Shown here: positions 59,562-64,000 of the stretch, one piece after another
How positions within the stretch are numbered: the first letter of the stretch is position 1
How the letters are laid out: each line of letters opens with the position of its first letter
NCBI GenBank assembly: GCA_028335825.1
Contig: JAIOKI010000002.1
Coordinates: 868,001 to 932,000, forward strand
From: Nosema muscidifuracis
Lineage: Eukaryota; Microsporidia; Nosematidae
Reading direction: 5' to 3'
Length of the DNA stretch: 64,000 bases
Position numbers and translations under genes: made by a program
Notes under the pieces: generated by a model
What the model was told of the DNA's origin: nothing
What the model saw: the letters and a program-made list of their open reading frames with translations, nothing else
Databases searched by the model: none

Positions 59562-60385
59562 TTTGAATAATGTAATTTACACTTAAAGTAAAATTTGAAT
59601 GAAATATTATTAATGTTGTAGACCAAAATTTTACTTGATTTCTTTCTAATTTTAACGTTTAATTATTTTCAGAATACTTAACTAGATGTTAAACTCTATT
59701 ATAGTAAACATATAAAATAAATATAAAATATTTTATATAGAAATTTTAAAGAATGTATATTGACTAGTTCTAATTAAAAACTTTGACGTAGAAAAACTTC
59801 TTGACGATAAATTTACAAATTTCTTATGAATTGATATAATAAATATTACAAGATGTGAAGGTTTAAATGTTTCTTCTGTAGAATTAAATATGACAAGATC
59901 ATAAAATCTTTTGAAAAATTAAGTTATATCTTACATAGAATACTGAACAAATAAAATATTGTATCAATTGATAAACCATTTAATTTGAAATATATATTCA
60001 TTCCAGAATCTTATTAATACTTTATAAAAAATTTCTCTTGACTAGGAAGAAAAAGACATCGATAGCATTTAGATGGAAAATTAGTTAAATTAAAATACTA
60101 AACACAAAGATTACTTATATAATTATTTTTTCATTCATGAAGAATTTTGTTATGATTTGACGTATGGATATTTTAAATAATCACAAATATTAAATTAGCA
60201 TTGACAGACAGATAATTTATTTAATATTGGTCTTATATTACTCTGTTGTGAATATTGAAATAATAAAATATGTAAGAATAAATAAATTATAAATAATAGA
60301 TAAAAGTTAGTGATTATGATTATTATATAATTAGTTTCATTTATATAAATTTTATGTTATTTTCTAAAATAAATTTTTAATCATA
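59562..60385. other. AT-rich intergenic stretch
   Basis: No gene recognised between the two most distal genes. Confidence 0.4.
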
Positions 60386-60388
60386 CCC
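60386..60388 (+). promoter_or_regulatory. CCC motif marking the start at 60390
   Basis: CATACCCTATG places CCC one base before an ATG at 60390 that is in frame with the membrane-protein frame downstream, so it decides the true start against the internal TTG at 60474. Confidence 0.7.
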
Positions 60389-60389
60389 T

Positions 60390-60791
60390 ATGATATCATT
60401 TCTTGTACTACTTAACATACTAAATAAAGCATACTGAACAAACAGAACGTCAGAACAAGAATATGAAAATACATTGCATGCAAAATATAACTTATCTGAA
60501 AACATTTTAGATCCTTATATCACTATAAAGCATGTATCAGAACTTGATCAAAATATCTTGCTTGATCATTTTACAGTTATTTTGTGTTTTTTTATTTCAA
60601 TAATTATCTTGATATTTATTATGAGTATATTGTTTTATTATCAAAGTCGTAATTTACATAGAGTAGCAGTTTATATCATATATATACTATTAGGTTTTGC
60701 AATTTTACTACCTTTTGTGGTTTTAATGTTAGAAGATTATTTTTATAATTTGAATCAGGAATTATGGATTTCTTTCAATAAATTATTTTAA
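60390..60791 (+). pseudogene. Small membrane protein with one in-frame TGA
   Basis: From the ATG at 60390 the frame encodes MISFLVLLNILNKAY, a good signal peptide, then a single TGA (60435-60437), then 117 codons in the same frame to a TAA at 60789. The downstream part has two hydrophobic segments (around 60570-60640 and 60665-60735) and an acidic C-terminus. Nothing else is broken, so this is a very young pseudogene, a stop that is read through, or a sequencing error. The length (about 133 residues) and layout match the protein at 23032. It is the last gene before the telomere, 0.9 kb away. Function unknown. Confidence 0.65.
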
Positions 60792-61697
60792 AATTAATTA
60801 CATGATTTTATATAAAAAAATTCATGTCTCAAATCAAATAAAAAAATTTGATAATTTGACAGATTTTAATAGTCTAAAAACACTGATAATTAGTTTTTCC
60901 TTGTGAAACGTAAATTATAACGTAAGAAAAAAAATATCACAAAAAACATATTACAGAACTCAAAAAATAGCATCATCTAAGTATTGGTACCTTAATCAAA
61001 GTCAACAGCAGAATATCAAACCCTATGCATTGAAGTATTACTTGCATTAGGACTGTGAAAAAGTGTGTAAATTATATACTTCAATATATTATTTTGATAT
61101 TATATTAATTACTACATAGTACAAAATTGAAAATTTATAAAAAAATACTTGAATTTAAATAAATATAAACACTTCAATATTGTTAAAATTAGGCTGTATA
61201 TTCTCTTGCTCTTTCAATCATATTTTTAGTGTGGTCTGATCAAGAAAAGACGAAATTGTATTTATTTCTAAGATATTTAAAAGTCATAAATAATTCCAGA
61301 TGGATAATTTAATCACGTATATTAAATTGGTAAAAATAAAATAGAAAAAAGAAGTTATACATTTCGAGATGATGTTTAAAAGTTCACCAAATTAATCCAG
61401 ATTTATATTATTATTAATTAAATAAAATATCTAATATTATATTAAATATATTTTTTATTTATTTCTTATATATATTTCTTCCTGACAGAATTATCATTTG
61501 ACATCAATATATTTAATGTCATTTACTCATCTTCTTCTGTATAAAAAAAATTGAATAATAATCGAAATAAATATTTATTATGTCTAAATTTAAAAATTAT
61601 ATTTTGTAATTTTTTCTTAGAAATATCTATAATTGTTCTGAGAAGACACGTCATCTAAAAATATTTTATTTTCTAGATAATTAAATATTGTGAAATA
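60792..61697. other. Subtelomeric spacer
   Basis: AT-rich, with a slightly GC-richer patch at 60960-61060 that shows no stable frame. No rDNA lies next to the telomere, unlike the arrangement known in Encephalitozoon cuniculi. Confidence 0.5.
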
Positions 61698-64000
61698 TTA
61701 GGTTAGGTAGGTAGGTAGGTAGGTAGGTAGGTTAGGTAGGTAGGTAGGTAGGTAGGTAGGTAGGTAGGTAGGTAGGTAGGTAGGTAGGTAGGTAGGTAGG
61801 TAGGTAGGTTAGGTAGGTTAGGTAGGTAGGTTAGGTAGGTTAGGTAGGTAGGTAGGTAGGTTAGGTAGGTAGGTAGGTAGGTAGGTTAGGTAGGTTAGGT
61901 AGGTTAGGTAGGTAGGTAGGTAGGTAGGTAGGTAGGTAGGTAGGTAGGTAGGTAGGTAGGTAGGTAGGTAGGTAGGTTAGGTAGGTAGGTAGGTAGGTAG
62001 GTAGGTAGGTAGGTAGGTAGGTAGGTAGGTAGGTAGGTAGGTAGGTTAGGTAGGTAGGTAGGTAGGTTAGGTAGGTTAGGTAGGTTAGGTAGGTAGGTTA
62101 GGTAGGTTAGGTAGGTTAGGTAGGTAGGTAGGTAGGTAGGTAGGTAGGTAGGTTAGGTAGGTAGGTAGGTAGGTTAGGTAGGTTAGGTAGGTAGGTAGGT
62201 AGGTTAGGTAGGTAGGTAGGTAGGTAGGTAGGTAGGTAGGTAGGTAGGTAGGTAGGTAGGTAGGTTAGGTAGGTTAGGTAGGTTAGGTAGGTAGGTAGGT
62301 AGGTAGGTAGGTAGGTTAGGTAGGTTAGGTAGGTAGGTAGGTAGGTAGGTAGGTAGGTTAGGTAGGTTAGGTAGGTTAGGTAGGTTAGGTAGGTTAGGTA
62401 GGTTAGGTAGGTAGGTAGGTAGGTTAGGTAGGTTAGGTAGGTAGGTAGGTAGGTTAGGTAGGTAGGTTAGGTAGGTAGGTAGGTAGGTAGGTAGGTAGGT
62501 AGGTTAGGTAGGTAGGTAGGTAGGTAGGTTAGGTAGGTAGGTAGGTAGGTAGGTAGGTAGGTTAGGTAGGTAGGTAGGTAGGTTAGGTAGGTAGGTAGGT
62601 AGGTAGGTTAGGTAGGTAGGTAGGTAGGTAGGTAGGTAGGTAGGTAGGTAGGTTAGGTAGGTTAGGTAGGTAGGTAGGTAGGTAGGTAGGTTAGGTAGGT
62701 AGGTAGGTAGGTAGGTAGGTAGGTAGGTAGGTAGGTTAGGTAGGTAGGTAGGTAGGTAGGTAGGTTAGGTAGGTTAGGTAGGTAGGTAGGTAGGTAGGTA
62801 GGTTAGGTAGGTAGGTAGGTTAGGTAGGTAGGTAGGTAGGTAGGTAGGTAGGTAGGTAGGTAGGTAGGTAGGTAGGTAGGTAGGTTAGGTAGGTTAGGTA
62901 GGTAGGTTAGGTAGGTAGGTAGGTAGGTAGGTTAGGTAGGTTAGGTAGGTAGGTAGGTTAGGTAGGTAGGTAGGTAGGTAGGTAGGTAGGTAGGTAGGTA
63001 GGTAGGTAGGTAGGTAGGTAGGTAGGTTAGGTAGGTAGGTAGGTAGGTAGGTTAGGTAGGTAGGTAGGTTAGGTAGGTTAGGTAGGTAGGTTAGGTAGGT
63101 AGGTTAGGTAGGTAGGTTAGGTAGGTAGGTTAGGTAGGTTAGGTAGGTTAGGTAGGTAGGTAGGTAGGTAGGTTAGGTAGGTAGGTAGGTAGGTAGGTTA
63201 GGTAGGTAGGTAGGTAGGTAGGTTAGGTAGGTTAGGTAGGTAGGTAGGTAGGTAGGTAGGTAGGTAGGTTAGGTAGGTAGGTAGGTAGGTAGGTAGGTAG
63301 GTAGGTTAGGTAGGTAGGTTAGGTAGGTAGGTAGGTAGGTAGGTTAGGTAGGTAGGTAGGTTAGGTAGGTAGGTAGGTAGGTAGGTTAGGTAGGTAGGTA
63401 GGTAGGTAGGTTAGGTAGGTTAGGTAGGTAGGTAGGTAGGTAGGTAGGTTAGGTAGGTAGGTTAGGTAGGTAGGTAGGTTAGGTAGGTAGGTAGGTAGGT
63501 AGGTAGGTTAGGTAGGTAGGTAGGTTAGGTAGGTAGGTAGGTAGGTTAGGTAGGTAGGTAGGTAGGTTAGGTAGGTAGGTAGGTAGGTAGGTTAGGTAGG
63601 TTAGGTAGGTAGGTTAGGTAGGTAGGTAGGTTAGGTAGGTTAGGTAGGTAGGTAGGTAGGTTAGGTAGGTAGGTAGGTAGGTAGGTAGGTAGGTTAGGTA
63701 GGTAGGTAGGTAGGTTAGGTAGGTAGGTAGGTAGGTAGGTAGGTAGGTAGGTAGGTAGGTAGGTAGGTTAGGTAGGTAGGTTAGGTAGGTTAGGTAGGTT
63801 AGGTAGGTTAGGTAGGTAGGTTAGGTAGGTAGGTAGGTAGGTAGGTAGGTTAGGTAGGTAGGTTAGGTAGGTAGGTTAGGTAGGTTAGGTAGGTTAGGTA
63901 GGTAGGTAGGTTAGGTAGGTTAGGTAGGTAGGTTAGGTAGGTAGGTAGGTAGGTAGGTAGGTTAGGTAGGTTAGGTAGGTAGGTAGGTTAGGTAGGTAGG
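61698..64000 (+). repeat. Telomeric array of TAGG and TTAGG units
   Basis: 2.3 kb built only from TAGG and TTAGG, with no interruption seen to the window edge. The G-rich strand runs 5' to 3' toward the right, as expected for a right chromosome end. TAGG is the commoner unit. Apart from the first two units, each TTAGG appears to be followed by at least one TAGG. Confidence 0.93.

Noticed and set aside
60474-60791. Gene starting at 60474
   Set aside because: The codon there is TTG; the in-frame ATG at 60390 with CCC one base upstream is the better start, with a TGA between.
61698-64000. Interstitial microsatellite rather than telomere
   Set aside because: The array runs unbroken to the window edge with the G-rich strand outward and telomere-type units; an interstitial site cannot be fully excluded because the window ends at 64000.

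Overview
The window looks like the right-hand end of a chromosome from a very AT-rich microsporidian (Nosema/Vairimorpha-like). The evidence is: coding sequences without introns; a CC or CCC motif within about ten bases of nearly every start codon; a homeodomain gene; a subtelomeric set of secreted and membrane gene families with no recognisable relatives; old Ty3/gypsy, MULE and LINE remains; and a terminal array of TAGG and TTAGG units (61698-64000) whose G-rich strand runs outward. The species assignment is inference. I saw no rRNA or tRNA genes and no CRISPR.

Layout. At 0.2-1.5 kb is a sugar-porter-type transporter (+). From 1.5 to 17.3 kb a three-gene block occurs twice, all on the minus strand and in the same order: a cysteine-rich protein with a C-terminal membrane anchor (1536-2438; 11114-11965), a secreted protein of about 445 residues (4301-5650; 12137-13471) and a secreted protein of about 540 residues (8236-9858; 15725-17327, the second copy frameshifted). 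Further members lie on the plus strand (cysteine-rich 27571-28632; 540-type 32523-34157) and minus strand (445-type 41950-43278). The 445-type gene at 12.1 kb and its 1.2 kb upstream flank were duplicated to 41.9-44.6 kb, and part of the noncoding flank is strikingly well kept.

Between the families lie decayed elements: four LINE 3' fragments (3.8, 10.7, 14.8, 27.2 kb), Ty3/gypsy fossils (19.9-21.7, 28.9-31.3, 36.1-37.5, 38.5-39.1 kb), two MULE relics (25, 38 kb) and a broken asparagine-synthetase-domain gene (34.2-35.1 kb). The distal half holds a homeodomain gene (35.5 kb), a BEM46/ABHD13-type hydrolase (46.5 kb), a J-like multispanning membrane protein (48.9 kb) and small secreted or membrane proteins (23.0, 55.3, 59.2, 60.4 kb), separated by long AT-rich stretches. 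The largest of these is 49.8-55.3 kb.

How it fits together: this is a subtelomeric gene-family nursery. Apart from the transporter, hydrolase, J-like and homeodomain genes, most products carry signal peptides or membrane anchors and belong to local families. This fits proteins displayed to or released into a host cell, but the sequence proves no function.
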